Origin: Cellvibrionales bacterium UBA1969
GTDB taxonomy: Bacteria; Pseudomonadota; Gammaproteobacteria; Pseudomonadales; UBA7434
DNA length: 11,751 bases
Reading direction: 5' to 3'
NCBI GenBank assembly: GCA_002339085.1
Contig: DDDX01000038.1
Span: 671-12,421, forward strand
This document shows, piece after piece, positions 1 to 7,036 of the stretch (positions within the stretch are counted from its first letter, which is position 1; each line of letters begins with the position of its first letter). A program made the translations under genes and the position numbers. Below the pieces are notes generated by a model. It saw only the letters and a program-made list of their open reading frames with translations. It was not told the DNA's origin and did no database searches.

Positions 1-1088
1 ATAAATGCAACCATTCCAATCATTAAAAGAGGTGCTGTTTCTCCAACAGCTCTTGCTAAACCTATGATAGTACCTGTAAGGGTTCCTGGCATCGCAAGAG
101 GAAGCACGTGATGAAAGACTACTTGGTTTTTAGTTGCACCTAAAGCAAGAGCGCCTTCACGAATTGATGGGGGTACGGCTCGAAGAGAAGACCTACAAGC
201 AACTATTATTGTAGGTAATGTCATAAATGAAAGAACCATTCCTCCAACTAAAGCGGTGGATCTGGGCAATCCAAAGAAGTTTAATAATATTCCCAAGCCT
301 AATAGTCCAAATATTATTGAGGGAACAGCAGCTAAATTATTGATATTAATTTCAATTAAATCGATAAAGCGGTTTTTTGGCGCAAATTCTTCTAAGTAAA
401 TAGCTGCTGCAACGCCAATAGGAAACGACAATATCAGCGTCACTACCAATGTGAAAAAAGAGCCTAACATTGATCCGTAAATGCCTGCTTGCTCAGGCTC
501 ACTGGAGTCACCTGCGCTGAAGAATATTAAATTAAATTTCCTCTCTAATTGACCGCTAGTAACTAAATCATCAATCAGGGTAAGCGCAAAATCCTTGACT
601 CGCCGCTCCTTCTCAGGCAGTTCTCGGTTAATGTAGCCCTTAATCAGTGAGTCAACATCATCGTCAGCCGGCAGCCATAAGGTGACTTCACTGCCAAGTA
701 ATGAACGATCATCAAGCAGTTGCTTAACTTGAAAGCTGGCGCCAGGACTCACAAGCCGGTAAAGGATGCGCTTTTGCTTGCGGGACGTAACTTCAGGAAA
801 CCGTTCGCGTAATGATGCCTTAATGACGCCCGCATAATTGGCATAGTCCCACTCCTCCTCATCGAGGGGATTATCAATGCGAAGTACTTGCGCATCAAGC
901 TTCAGTGGCAACTGAATATAGCTTTGAGTAAATGCCCCCCAGCCATTACCTACTATCGTATGCAATAAAAAAACTAATGCAGCCAAGCCTGTCAGTACTG
1001 AAAATAGGCCTGCTGCTCGAAAAACACGCTCTTTCTGTCGTCTTTTTTTCAGTGTTCTGTTAACGATTTCGATGGTCGTTAAATTCAT
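1..1088 (-). CDS. pstA: PstA, phosphate ABC transporter inner-membrane permease (3' end cut off)
   Basis: One of the two inner-membrane permease subunits of the PstSCAB importer, which moves inorganic phosphate from periplasmic PstS to the cytoplasm using ATP hydrolysed by PstB. I translated 362 residues from the ATG at 1086-1088; the frame stays open to the window edge, so roughly the last 60 residues are missing. A basic N-terminus and one membrane helix (about 25-45) are followed by a large polar domain (about 55-190), the N-terminal extension typical of long PstA forms. The permease domain starts near residue 205. The EAA loop that contacts PstB is clear at about 309-352 (REGALALGAT, then ARAVGETAPL). 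The start lies 33 nt after the pstC stop, with TGAGAA just upstream, so it is probably co-transcribed with pstC. pstB and phoU would be expected next, outside the window. Composition changes near residue 190 (see findings). Confidence 0.95.
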   Translation of the reverse strand, partial: MNLTTIEIVNRTLKKRRQKERVFRAAGLFSVLTGLAALVFLLHTIVGNGWGAFTQSYIQLPLKLDAQVLRIDNPLDEEEWDYANYAGVIKASLRERFPEVTSRKQKRILYRLVSPGASFQVKQLLDDRSLLGSEVTLWLPADDDVDSLIKGYINRELPEKERRVKDFALTLIDDLVTSGQLERKFNLIFFSAGDSSEPEQAGIYGSMLGSFFTLVVTLILSFPIGVAAAIYLEEFAPKNRFIDLIEININNLAAVPSIIFGLLGLGILLNFFGLPRSTALVGGMVLSFMTLPTIIVACRSSLRAVPPSIREGALALGATKNQVVFHHVLPLAMPGTLTGTIIGLARAVGETAPLLMIGMVAF

Positions 1089-1121
1089 AGTGTTCTCAAT
1101 AAAACTAATTGGTAATTCGAG

Positions 1122-2498
1122 TTAATCGTACTGCTCTCGATATTTTCTAACCACATAAAGGGCAATTACATTTAAACAAAGCGTGGTCACAAAAAGCATT
1201 AATCCAAGGGCAAAAGCAGCGAGCGTCTTGGGTGAGTCAAATTCTTGATCGCCAACTAAGAGCGTGACAATCTGAACCGTCACAGTGGTGACCGTTTCAA
1301 GGGGGTTAAAGGTTAAGTTCGCCGACAAACCTGCAGCCATTACCACAATCATCGTCTCACCGATAGCTCTTGATATAGCCAGTAAAATAGCGCCTACGAT
1401 ACCCGGTAAGGCGGCAGGTAAGATTACCTTTAGTATTGTTTCAGAATGCGTAGCTCCGAGCGCGAAAGAGCCATCACGTAAGCTCTGCGGCACGGCATTA
1501 ATCACATCGTCTGACAGTGATGAGACAAAAGGAATAATCATAATGCCCATTACAAGACCAGCAGCCATCGCACTTTCAGAAGCCACGCTCATGCCGATTG
1601 AATCGCCAAAGTCTCGAAGCATTGGGGCAACCGTAATAGCGGCAAAAAAGCCGTAAACAACAGTCGGTATCCCAGCTAATATTTCTAGCAGTGGTTTAGC
1701 ATAAGTTCTAAATTTAGGTGTGGCGTATTCAGAGAGGTAGATTGCTGACATAAGCCCTATAGGAACAGCCACACTCATGGCGATGACAGAAACCAGCAGA
1801 GTTCCGACAAACAATGGTACGGCGCCAAATGCACCGGAAGAGCCCACTTGGTCTTCCCGAATAGCGATTTGTGGACTCCAATGCGTACCAAAAACAAATT
1901 CGAAGAATGAGACCTGATCAAAAAATCGAAGTGATTCAAACAATACAGAGAAGACTATACCCACGGTGGTTAGAATGGCGAAGCTTGCACAAGCTAGAAG
2001 TACCCACTTAACGAGCCCCTCAAAGGTATTACGGGCCCTAAAATCGGGTGAAATCGTTCGCCAACCATAAATCATGCCCGAGAGAGTAAGAACAGAAGCC
2101 AAACTAAATTTAAACATCAAACTCAGCTCATTCAATTGGGCATAACGTGATGCTAAAGGCGTTAGTATGTCTTCGTTAGGAGAGCCAAGCCTACCTTGGG
2201 CTATATTTAATATCTCGTTATAAAGCAAATTTTTCTGCGGGCCAGAGTGATTATTGAACAGCGAAGGCAACTCTGACAACAACATAGACCGAATGATACT
2301 GTCATCAATCAGTGACCAAATTACAAGCAAAGTTAAAGCAGGCAGAATTCCGGCAATAATCATCCAAGAGCCATGATAATTAGGTAAAGAGTGAAGAGAC
2401 GCCCCTTTATACCTAAAATTAAGGGCTTTTTTTTGTCCAGCAAAGTAAAAAAGGAGAATTAAGACAAGAGCGGTGGTTATAAGCGAATTAGTTGGCAT
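1122..2498 (-). CDS. pstC: PstC, phosphate ABC transporter inner-membrane permease, long form
   Basis: Permease partner of PstA in the PstSCAB phosphate importer. The 458 residues exceed the roughly 320 of the E. coli protein. The excess is N-terminal: two hydrophobic segments (about 6-20 and 44-64), a polar stretch (about 65-125), then further helices at about 127-146 and 162-188. The conserved permease core follows from about 225, with an EAA loop at about 340-385 (RDGSFALGAT, then SRAIGETMIVVMAAG) and a last helix near 428-450. The loop resembles that of PstA, as expected for paralogous permeases. The N-terminal start is the least certain part, because the Shine-Dalgarno before the ATG at 2498 is weak. 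It lies downstream of pstS across a 147-bp gap with a stem-loop and no convincing promoter, so it is probably transcribed by read-through from the pstS promoter. Confidence 0.96.
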   Translation of the reverse strand: MPTNSLITTALVLILLFYFAGQKKALNFRYKGASLHSLPNYHGSWMIIAGILPALTLLVIWSLIDDSIIRSMLLSELPSLFNNHSGPQKNLLYNEILNIAQGRLGSPNEDILTPLASRYAQLNELSLMFKFSLASVLTLSGMIYGWRTISPDFRARNTFEGLVKWVLLACASFAILTTVGIVFSVLFESLRFFDQVSFFEFVFGTHWSPQIAIREDQVGSSGAFGAVPLFVGTLLVSVIAMSVAVPIGLMSAIYLSEYATPKFRTYAKPLLEILAGIPTVVYGFFAAITVAPMLRDFGDSIGMSVASESAMAAGLVMGIMIIPFVSSLSDDVINAVPQSLRDGSFALGATHSETILKVILPAALPGIVGAILLAISRAIGETMIVVMAAGLSANLTFNPLETVTTVTVQIVTLLVGDQEFDSPKTLAAFALGLMLFVTTLCLNVIALYVVRKYREQYD

Positions 2499-2585
2499 TC
2501 TTATATATCGATCCGAATAATGACAAACCTAAGAAGGCCGGACTTGTAGGCCTATCTGTCAAATACCAGCCCAATGGTAGATAAT

Positions 2586-2616
2586 TATAAAGGGCAGTAT
2601 CTTGCTACCCTTTATA
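2586..2616 (-). terminator. Stem-loop between pstS and pstC (partial terminator or mRNA-stabilising hairpin)
   Basis: Nine-base arms TATAAAGGG (2586-2594) and CCCTTTATA (2608-2616) are perfect complements. Inside them AG/CT pairs extend the stem after one mismatch, leaving a small loop. It starts about 30 nt after the pstS stop. No long T-run follows on the minus strand, so full intrinsic termination is doubtful. In pst operons such an element is often proposed to keep pstS mRNA in excess over the permease genes; applying that here is inference. A smaller inverted repeat, AGGCC/GGCCT at 2535-2539 and 2549-2553, lies closer to pstC. Confidence 0.6.
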
Positions 2617-2645
2617 TACTTTAGTGGCGATGATTACTAGCCAAA

Positions 2646-3689
2646 TTAGTCCAAAGTCATTGGGGATTGACTTTTAATCGCCTGACTGATTGTGGCTCTT
2701 TTTTCATCATTTAGGGGGATCATACCGCGATCGGACAAGTAGCCCTCCTCACCCCAAGTTGAATCTGCAGTGAACTCCCGTAAGTAGCCTTCTATGCCGG
2801 GAATAACACCGATGTGTGCTTTCTTAACATAAAAGTAAAGCGGTCGAGATATGGGGTAGTCCCCAGCAGCAATTGACTCAAAAGTAGGCTCAAAACCACT
2901 CACTGAAGAGCCCTGTACCTTATCGGTATTCTGATCTAAGAAACTAAAGCCGAACACACCAAAAGCATTAGGGTTGGCAACTAACTTATTGACGATAAGA
3001 TTATCGTTTTCGCCCGCTTCAATATAAACACCGTCTTCTCGAATGGTATGACAACGGGCTTTATAGGTAGGCTTGTCCTTTTTCTTTAGCGCCTTAACCC
3101 ATGGGTAGGCCTTGCAACCACCTTCGAGTGCGAGTTCAATAAAGGCATCGCGGGTTCCTGAAGTGGGCGGTGGGCCTAGCACTTCTATTTTTGTGGTAGG
3201 TAAAGTGCCATTTACATCTTGCCAAGTCACATGGGGATTGGGAATAAATGTCTCTGAGCCGTCAGGGTTGGGAATATCTTTTGCTAGCGCTAGATAGATA
3301 TCCTTCGTTGATAACTGATAGATAGGCATTTCGTTTGAATTGGCAAAGGCAATGCCGTCATAGCCAATTAAAACTTCGATGATATCCGTTACACCATTTT
3401 TTTGGCAATTACTGAATTCTTTAGTTTTAATGCGACGTGAGGAATTCGTGATATCAGGGTACTCGGCGCCTATACCGTTACAAAATAATTTCATACCTCC
3501 ACCCGATCCGGTTGATTCTATTTTTGGTGTCTTGTACTGCGTCGCTTTACCAAATCGCTCAGCAACAGCGATTGAGAAAGGGTAAACGGTCGATGAACCG
3601 ACAACTTCGATATAGTCCCTAGTGCCAGCCTGTGAGTAAATGCTAAAAGTGAAAAAGCTAACAGCAGCTAATAAGTTGCGGAGTTTCAT
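2646..3689 (-). CDS. pstS: PstS, periplasmic phosphate-binding protein
   Basis: Soluble periplasmic receptor that captures inorganic phosphate and delivers it to PstC/PstA. I chose the ATG at 3689, giving 347 residues: GAGGA sits 7 nt upstream, and a good signal peptide begins there (MKLRNLL, hydrophobic core, cleavage near SQAG at about residue 22). A start 8 codons upstream at 3713 would place acidic residues before the signal peptide and is less likely. Phosphate-binding loops are recognisable: GSSTVYP (about 31-37), STGSGGG (59-65), TNSSRR (81-86) and SGTRDAF (177-183). It is the first gene of the pst operon, directly behind a Pho box, so strong induction under phosphate limitation is expected. 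phoR lies immediately upstream on the same strand, 167 nt away. Confidence 0.96.
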   Translation of the reverse strand: MKLRNLLAAVSFFTFSIYSQAGTRDYIEVVGSSTVYPFSIAVAERFGKATQYKTPKIESTGSGGGMKLFCNGIGAEYPDITNSSRRIKTKEFSNCQKNGVTDIIEVLIGYDGIAFANSNEMPIYQLSTKDIYLALAKDIPNPDGSETFIPNPHVTWQDVNGTLPTTKIEVLGPPPTSGTRDAFIELALEGGCKAYPWVKALKKKDKPTYKARCHTIREDGVYIEAGENDNLIVNKLVANPNAFGVFGFSFLDQNTDKVQGSSVSGFEPTFESIAAGDYPISRPLYFYVKKAHIGVIPGIEGYLREFTADSTWGEEGYLSDRGMIPLNDEKRATISQAIKSQSPMTLD

Positions 3690-3788
3690 AAGTGTGTCCT
3701 CAAAAAAAGGCATAGATAGATAGATTGGGTTTGTTTAAAAAGTAATCAGCGCATTGTTCGATATTACAATCCAATCGCCAACGAGCAC

Positions 3789-3821
3789 ATAGTATGTATT
3801 TTTTGTCACACTAATATGACA
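3789..3821 (-). promoter_or_regulatory. Pho box and -10 of the pstS(CA) operon
   Basis: Read on the minus strand, TGTCATA (3815-3821) and TGTGACA (3804-3810) are two PhoB half-sites exactly 11 bp apart. After a further 9 nt comes TACTAT (3789-3794), a fair -10 hexamer. A PhoB-activated promoter typically has its Pho box in place of a -35, as here. The predicted transcript start near 3782 gives a leader of about 93 nt. A further TATGACA-like 7-mer at 3834-3840 is out of the 11-bp phase and is not counted. Confidence 0.82.
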
Positions 3822-3856
3822 AAAAACGCGGATTGTCATAAAACTGCTGAGCGTCG

Positions 3857-5182
3857 CTATTGTTCGAGCAAAGTTAAAGGAAATACACAAGTAAATTGGC
3901 TACCTTTACCCAATTCACTGTCAATAATCAGTTCTGCCTGATGCCTTGCTAATATATGCTTAACAATAGCAAGGCCTAGACCTGTCCCCCCGGTTCCAGA
4001 GGTACGACTATCGTCAACCCGATAAAAACGCTCAGTAAGGCGGTTTAAATGTTTACTATCGATGCCGATACCATTGTCGCTGAAACAGACATGCAGTTTA
4101 TTGGTCAAAATCGAGCATTTGATATCAATCTTACCATCATCAGATGTATATTTTGCTGCGTTTTGAACCAAATTAGCGAAAGCACTTTGTAGTTCTAAAA
4201 AATTACTACGCAACTTAACAGAGGCATCAAAATTCAATTTGATATCTGAGATATAACTCGATTCGAAGCTGAGACTTACTACTTTAGTCGGAAAGGAAAG
4301 TTCAACGTCATTAATGATGCTTTGCAATAGTACTTGAAGAGAAAAACATTCAAACTCTTTATCATCTGAGGGTAAGGCCTCTAAACGGGATAACCATATC
4401 AGATCATCTACCATTTCATCCATTCTAGCTGACTGATTAAGCATTTGATCGATCGCACGCAACCAAACTGGCGGCAAATTATCACTATGATCTCTAAGTG
4501 TTTCTAAATAGCCTGAAATAACGGTTAGAGGGGTGCGTAATTCATGCGAGACATTAGCAACGAAATCACGTCGCATGGTTTCTAGCTTATACAAATCTGT
4601 TATATCACGCGCAAATAACAAGGTGTAACTCTTACGGAATCGAGTGACTTGTATTTCTAGTCGGCATTCTAACGATGTTGGAGATATTATCGAAATGGGG
4701 GATGTGTAATCAGCTTGATCTAAATAGTTGATGACCTCTGGCGCTCGTATTAAATGGCTAAACAACTGGCCGGCATCTTGCTCCAAGTAAATGCCTAATA
4801 AACGCTCCGCTGATGAATTAGCCCAGTCAATAATGCCATTATCATCGATGACAACCACTGCATCATTTAGTGCCTGAAATGACTCTTTAAAGTATTCAAC
4901 ATTTGACTTTAATAAATCATTTTCCATTCGAAGTTTCGTTGTGATTTTAGCAACTTGACCTGTCAGTGCCGACCAAAAGTTATTTGCAAAGGGTTTCGAC
5001 CCATGTGCTCCCTCTTTAAGCCAAGCGTAAACATGATGAAAATAGTATGATTTGCTAATGGCTTCGATTAACAAGGCAAGACTGAAGCCAATCCAAAAAT
5101 GGCCAAACTCGTTACCAATTAATCCGCCAACAAAGGCTAAAACCACTAGCTGAAGAACTTGTTTGATAACCGCATAGAACAT
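3857..5182 (-). CDS. phoR: PhoR, phosphate-regulon sensor histidine kinase
   Basis: Membrane histidine kinase that senses phosphate status, in other bacteria through the Pst transporter and PhoU, and phosphorylates PhoB. The 441 residues match the family. Two hydrophobic segments (about 8-24 and 29-42) anchor the N-terminus, with almost no periplasmic loop, as usual for PhoR. A PAS domain follows (about 100-195, DAVVVIDDNGIIDWANSSAE). The dimerisation/phospho-acceptor helix contains VSHELRTPL with H213. The ATPase domain has the N box (NLVQNAAKYT, 337-346), the DNGIGI G1 box (369-374), the F box (ERFYRVD) and the G2 box (GTGLGLAIV, 399-407). All catalytic motifs look intact. It is separated from phoB by four other genes, which is unusual, and has its own candidate promoter. 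It is followed by pstS on the same strand. Confidence 0.95.
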   Translation of the reverse strand: MFYAVIKQVLQLVVLAFVGGLIGNEFGHFWIGFSLALLIEAISKSYYFHHVYAWLKEGAHGSKPFANNFWSALTGQVAKITTKLRMENDLLKSNVEYFKESFQALNDAVVVIDDNGIIDWANSSAERLLGIYLEQDAGQLFSHLIRAPEVINYLDQADYTSPISIISPTSLECRLEIQVTRFRKSYTLLFARDITDLYKLETMRRDFVANVSHELRTPLTVISGYLETLRDHSDNLPPVWLRAIDQMLNQSARMDEMVDDLIWLSRLEALPSDDKEFECFSLQVLLQSIINDVELSFPTKVVSLSFESSYISDIKLNFDASVKLRSNFLELQSAFANLVQNAAKYTSDDGKIDIKCSILTNKLHVCFSDNGIGIDSKHLNRLTERFYRVDDSRTSGTGGTGLGLAIVKHILARHQAELIIDSELGKGSQFTCVFPLTLLEQ

Positions 5183-5240
5183 AGGTTTTACTCGAAATAA
5201 AAATACCCCTTTAACAAAGCGGTAATTATGAAAAACCGAT

Positions 5241-5269
5241 ATTCTAACTTAAAAAATATAGCGATCCAA
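5241..5269 (-). promoter_or_regulatory. Candidate sigma70 promoter for phoR
   Basis: On the minus strand TTGGAT (5264-5269; four of six to TTGACA) is separated by exactly 17 nt from TAGAAT (5241-5246; five of six to TATAAT). The predicted start near 5234 would give a leader of about 52 nt before the phoR ATG at 5182. No TGTCA-type half-site was found between 5183 and 5341, so this promoter looks constitutive rather than PhoB-driven. Read-through from the beta-helix gene upstream remains possible. Confidence 0.5.
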
Positions 5270-5276
5270 TCCATTG

Positions 5277-5322
5277 AATCGCGATTTGATCAAGGTAACC
5301 CAGGGCATCACCCTAAGCTACC
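5277..5322. repeat. Stacked palindromes and a hairpin between the beta-helix gene and phoR
   Basis: Three symmetric elements lie in 46 bp: the 10-nt palindrome AATCGCGATT (5277-5286), the 8-nt palindrome TTGATCAA (5286-5293), and an imperfect hairpin with outer arms GGTA/TACC (5294-5297 and 5319-5322) and inner arms AGGG/CCCT (5302-5305 and 5311-5314), separated by matched 4-nt internal loops. The hairpin starts about 20 nt past the beta-helix stop codon and may be a weak terminator or mRNA 3' end. No T-run follows it. The palindromes sit just upstream of the candidate phoR -35 and could bind a regulator; that is inference. Confidence 0.45.
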
Positions 5323-5341
5323 AATCAAGAAGAGAATAAAC

Positions 5342-6805
5342 TTACTTAATTCGACGAGACATGCGAGTGATTCCAACTAGTCCTGCAAATAGAGCAGCAA
5401 GGCCAGCCCAACCCATCACAGGTACGTTTACACCTTCACCCGTGCAATCAGCCGCAGGTAATGTTCCAGCTACAACCCAGCTATTACCTGCTGGGGCTGT
5501 CCAGTCATTTGCACAGCTTGTGACTGCACCAACACCAGCTTCATTTTCCCAATAACCATTAATATAGCCATTAAATGATGAAAGATATGCGGTAGTTGAA
5601 TTGCCTGCAGTTGCCATCCAATCAATAGCAGCTTGCTTGTCGGTCACGACAGAACAGTCGTAAGAAACATTGACTAGCCCTGCTTCAGCGGCATTACCAT
5701 TACCATCTCCATCATCAATATTGAAACAAGTACCGGCAGTGTTATAAATCGCAACATCCACTAAGTTAAGAGCACTTCCTCGGCGAATTTTTAAAAGATC
5801 TGCTGTGTTATCACCACTGATGATGGTTACATTTGATACTGTACCATTGGTTAGAGGTAATGACGCGTTGTTTACAGCCTTTTTGTTATTGTCGCTTTCA
5901 AAAGCACGATCTGAACCAGAGCCATCGCTTTGGTAAATCAGAACGTTATTTGCAGTACCTTGCCAGCCCTCAGTCGTGTCAAATGAGTCATCACCATTAT
6001 CGGTTAATACGACATTGTTGACACTTACAGCACCGCCGTAAAACTCAACGCCATCATCCACATTCGCATGAACCTGAATATTGTTAACAGTAGTACCACT
6101 ACCAACTGATTGGAAAGCAATACCGTTTAGATCTGATTCAGGGCTATATACGCCACCAGCGTAGGCAACAGTGACATAGTCTAAATTACCACTATCATCG
6201 GTATTATCTCCACCACCATGTGTCCCTGTAGCGGCCTCACCTGAGCGCTCGCAGGTACCTGTTGGTGCTGAAGGTGCGTAAGCATCTTTACAACCGTTGT
6301 TTAAACCATATCCATTAATGTATAGACCACCCCACTGACCTGAATCGCCAGAACCTAAAAGCCCTTGCTTAGACGTCATTGTAATAGGTGCAGCAGCTGT
6401 ACCATTGGCTGAGATTTTAGAGCCACGCGTAATAATTAAGTAATCAGGGGCGGGTGTATTAACCACAACACCATCATCACCAGTAAAGCTGGTATTTGCG
6501 TTAACCGTGCTATCGTCTCCAACGATAATAGCACCAGCTTCAATTGTTAGTGTCGCACTCGTTCCGGACGTGCCGTCAAGGCCACCGTCTATACCAACTT
6601 CAGTTTTACCTTCAAGCACCCAAAGACGATCGGCAGTCAAGGTTAAGTTTGAAGTCACCGGTGAAATAATTGCACATTCTTCAAAGGCAGGATTGCCAAT
6701 GATGGATGCTGATGGAGCTTGGGTACCCGCAGGACAAGCAGCCTGGACGGATGCAGATGTTGCAGCTGCAATTGCACTAGCAAGAACAAGGTTTTTCTTA
6801 ATCAT
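5342..6805 (-). CDS. Secreted parallel-beta-helix-like surface protein with C-terminal anchor/sorting signal
   Basis: I do not know a proven function. The ATG at 6805 (487 residues) is preferred over one 10 codons upstream because GGAGA lies 6 nt before it and a clean signal peptide starts there (MIKKNLVLASAIAAA, cleavage near SVQA, about residue 22). The mature part is rich in Gly, Asn, Asp and short beta-prone turns (TLTIEAGAIIVGD, YLIITRGSKISANG, VNNIQVHANVDDGVEFYGG at about 240-258, DDSFDTTEGW at 272-281). This is the pattern of a right-handed beta-helix of the kind seen in large secreted proteins that databases often misname multidrug transporters. An Asp/Asn/Gly loop near 364-370 could bind calcium. 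The tail is tripartite: VPVMG (461-465), a hydrophobic helix (about 466-480) and a basic RRIK end, similar in layout to IPTL/PEP-CTERM sorting signals. It lies next to the TonB receptor gene and behind its own Pho box. A surface ligand-binding or processing role is inferred. Confidence 0.82.
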   Translation of the reverse strand: MIKKNLVLASAIAAATSASVQAACPAGTQAPSASIIGNPAFEECAIISPVTSNLTLTADRLWVLEGKTEVGIDGGLDGTSGTSATLTIEAGAIIVGDDSTVNANTSFTGDDGVVVNTPAPDYLIITRGSKISANGTAAAPITMTSKQGLLGSGDSGQWGGLYINGYGLNNGCKDAYAPSAPTGTCERSGEAATGTHGGGDNTDDSGNLDYVTVAYAGGVYSPESDLNGIAFQSVGSGTTVNNIQVHANVDDGVEFYGGAVSVNNVVLTDNGDDSFDTTEGWQGTANNVLIYQSDGSGSDRAFESDNNKKAVNNASLPLTNGTVSNVTIISGDNTADLLKIRRGSALNLVDVAIYNTAGTCFNIDDGDGNGNAAEAGLVNVSYDCSVVTDKQAAIDWMATAGNSTTAYLSSFNGYINGYWENEAGVGAVTSCANDWTAPAGNSWVVAGTLPAADCTGEGVNVPVMGWAGLAALFAGLVGITRMSRRIK

Positions 6806-6935
6806 TATGTATCTCCAAGTTAAAATAGTATTCAAAATATTCGTATTAAAATTTTGGGCATACCAGGTCGCCCTCTAATAAATTTTTAATATCAACACTA
6901 GGTAAAAATACACCCACACATCGATTGATTAGGCT

Positions 6936-6969
6936 ATCTTAGGGTTTGGATGTGACAGCTGAATGAAGG
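6936..6969 (-). promoter_or_regulatory. Pho box and -10 of the beta-helix gene
   Basis: On the minus strand the 19-mer at 6951-6969 reads CCTTCATTCAGCTGTCACA. It matches the enterobacterial Pho box CTGTCATAAATCTGTCACA at 14 of 19 positions by my count. The downstream half (TGTCACA) is perfect; the upstream half (CTTCATT) is weaker, and the two are 11 bp apart. TAAGAT (6936-6941), a four-of-six -10, begins 9 nt after the last half-site, the same spacing as in the other three Pho promoters of this window. The predicted start near 6929 gives a leader of about 124 nt. Confidence 0.68.
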
Positions 6970-6992
6970 TAGTATTAAATGGTAGGTAACCT

Positions 6993-7013
6993 AAGGGGAT
7001 TTGAAATCCCCTT
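6993..7013 (-). terminator. Strong inverted repeat after the TonB receptor gene
   Basis: Ten-base arms AAGGGGATTT (6993-7002) and AAATCCCCTT (7004-7013) surround a single G, a near-perfect palindrome starting about 23 nt past the receptor stop. It should form a GC-rich hairpin in RNA. The minus strand has no T-run after it, so it may act as a transcript 3' end or rho-assisted stop rather than a textbook intrinsic terminator. A second small palindrome, TAGGTAACCTA (6983-6993), abuts it on the downstream side. It probably separates the receptor transcript from the Pho promoter of the next gene. Confidence 0.6.
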
Positions 7014-7036
7014 TAGAGAGGAGGGTTTTATTAGAT

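Noticed and set aside
1285..1656. Open frame of 123 codons on the plus strand within pstC
   Set aside because: Antisense to a well-conserved permease core, no ribosome site and no recognisable domain; it is a shadow of pstC codon bias.
2515..2530. Single TGTCATT-like 7-mer before pstC on the minus strand
   Set aside because: No second half-site at 11 bp on either side, so it does not make a Pho box.
3690..3713. Upstream ATG adding 8 residues to PstS
   Set aside because: It would put acidic residues ahead of the signal peptide, while the ATG at 3689 has GAGGA at 7 nt.
3712..3724. Short TAGA tandem repeat (just over three units) in the pstS leader
   Set aside because: Too few units for a likely phase-variable repeat, and it lies between promoter and ribosome site without an obvious effect.
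6507..6878. Plus-strand frame of 123 codons opposite the start of the beta-helix gene
   Set aside because: Covers the signal peptide and promoter side of a convincing gene on the other strand and has low-complexity composition; other antisense frames in pstS, the beta-helix gene and the receptor gene were dropped for the same reason.
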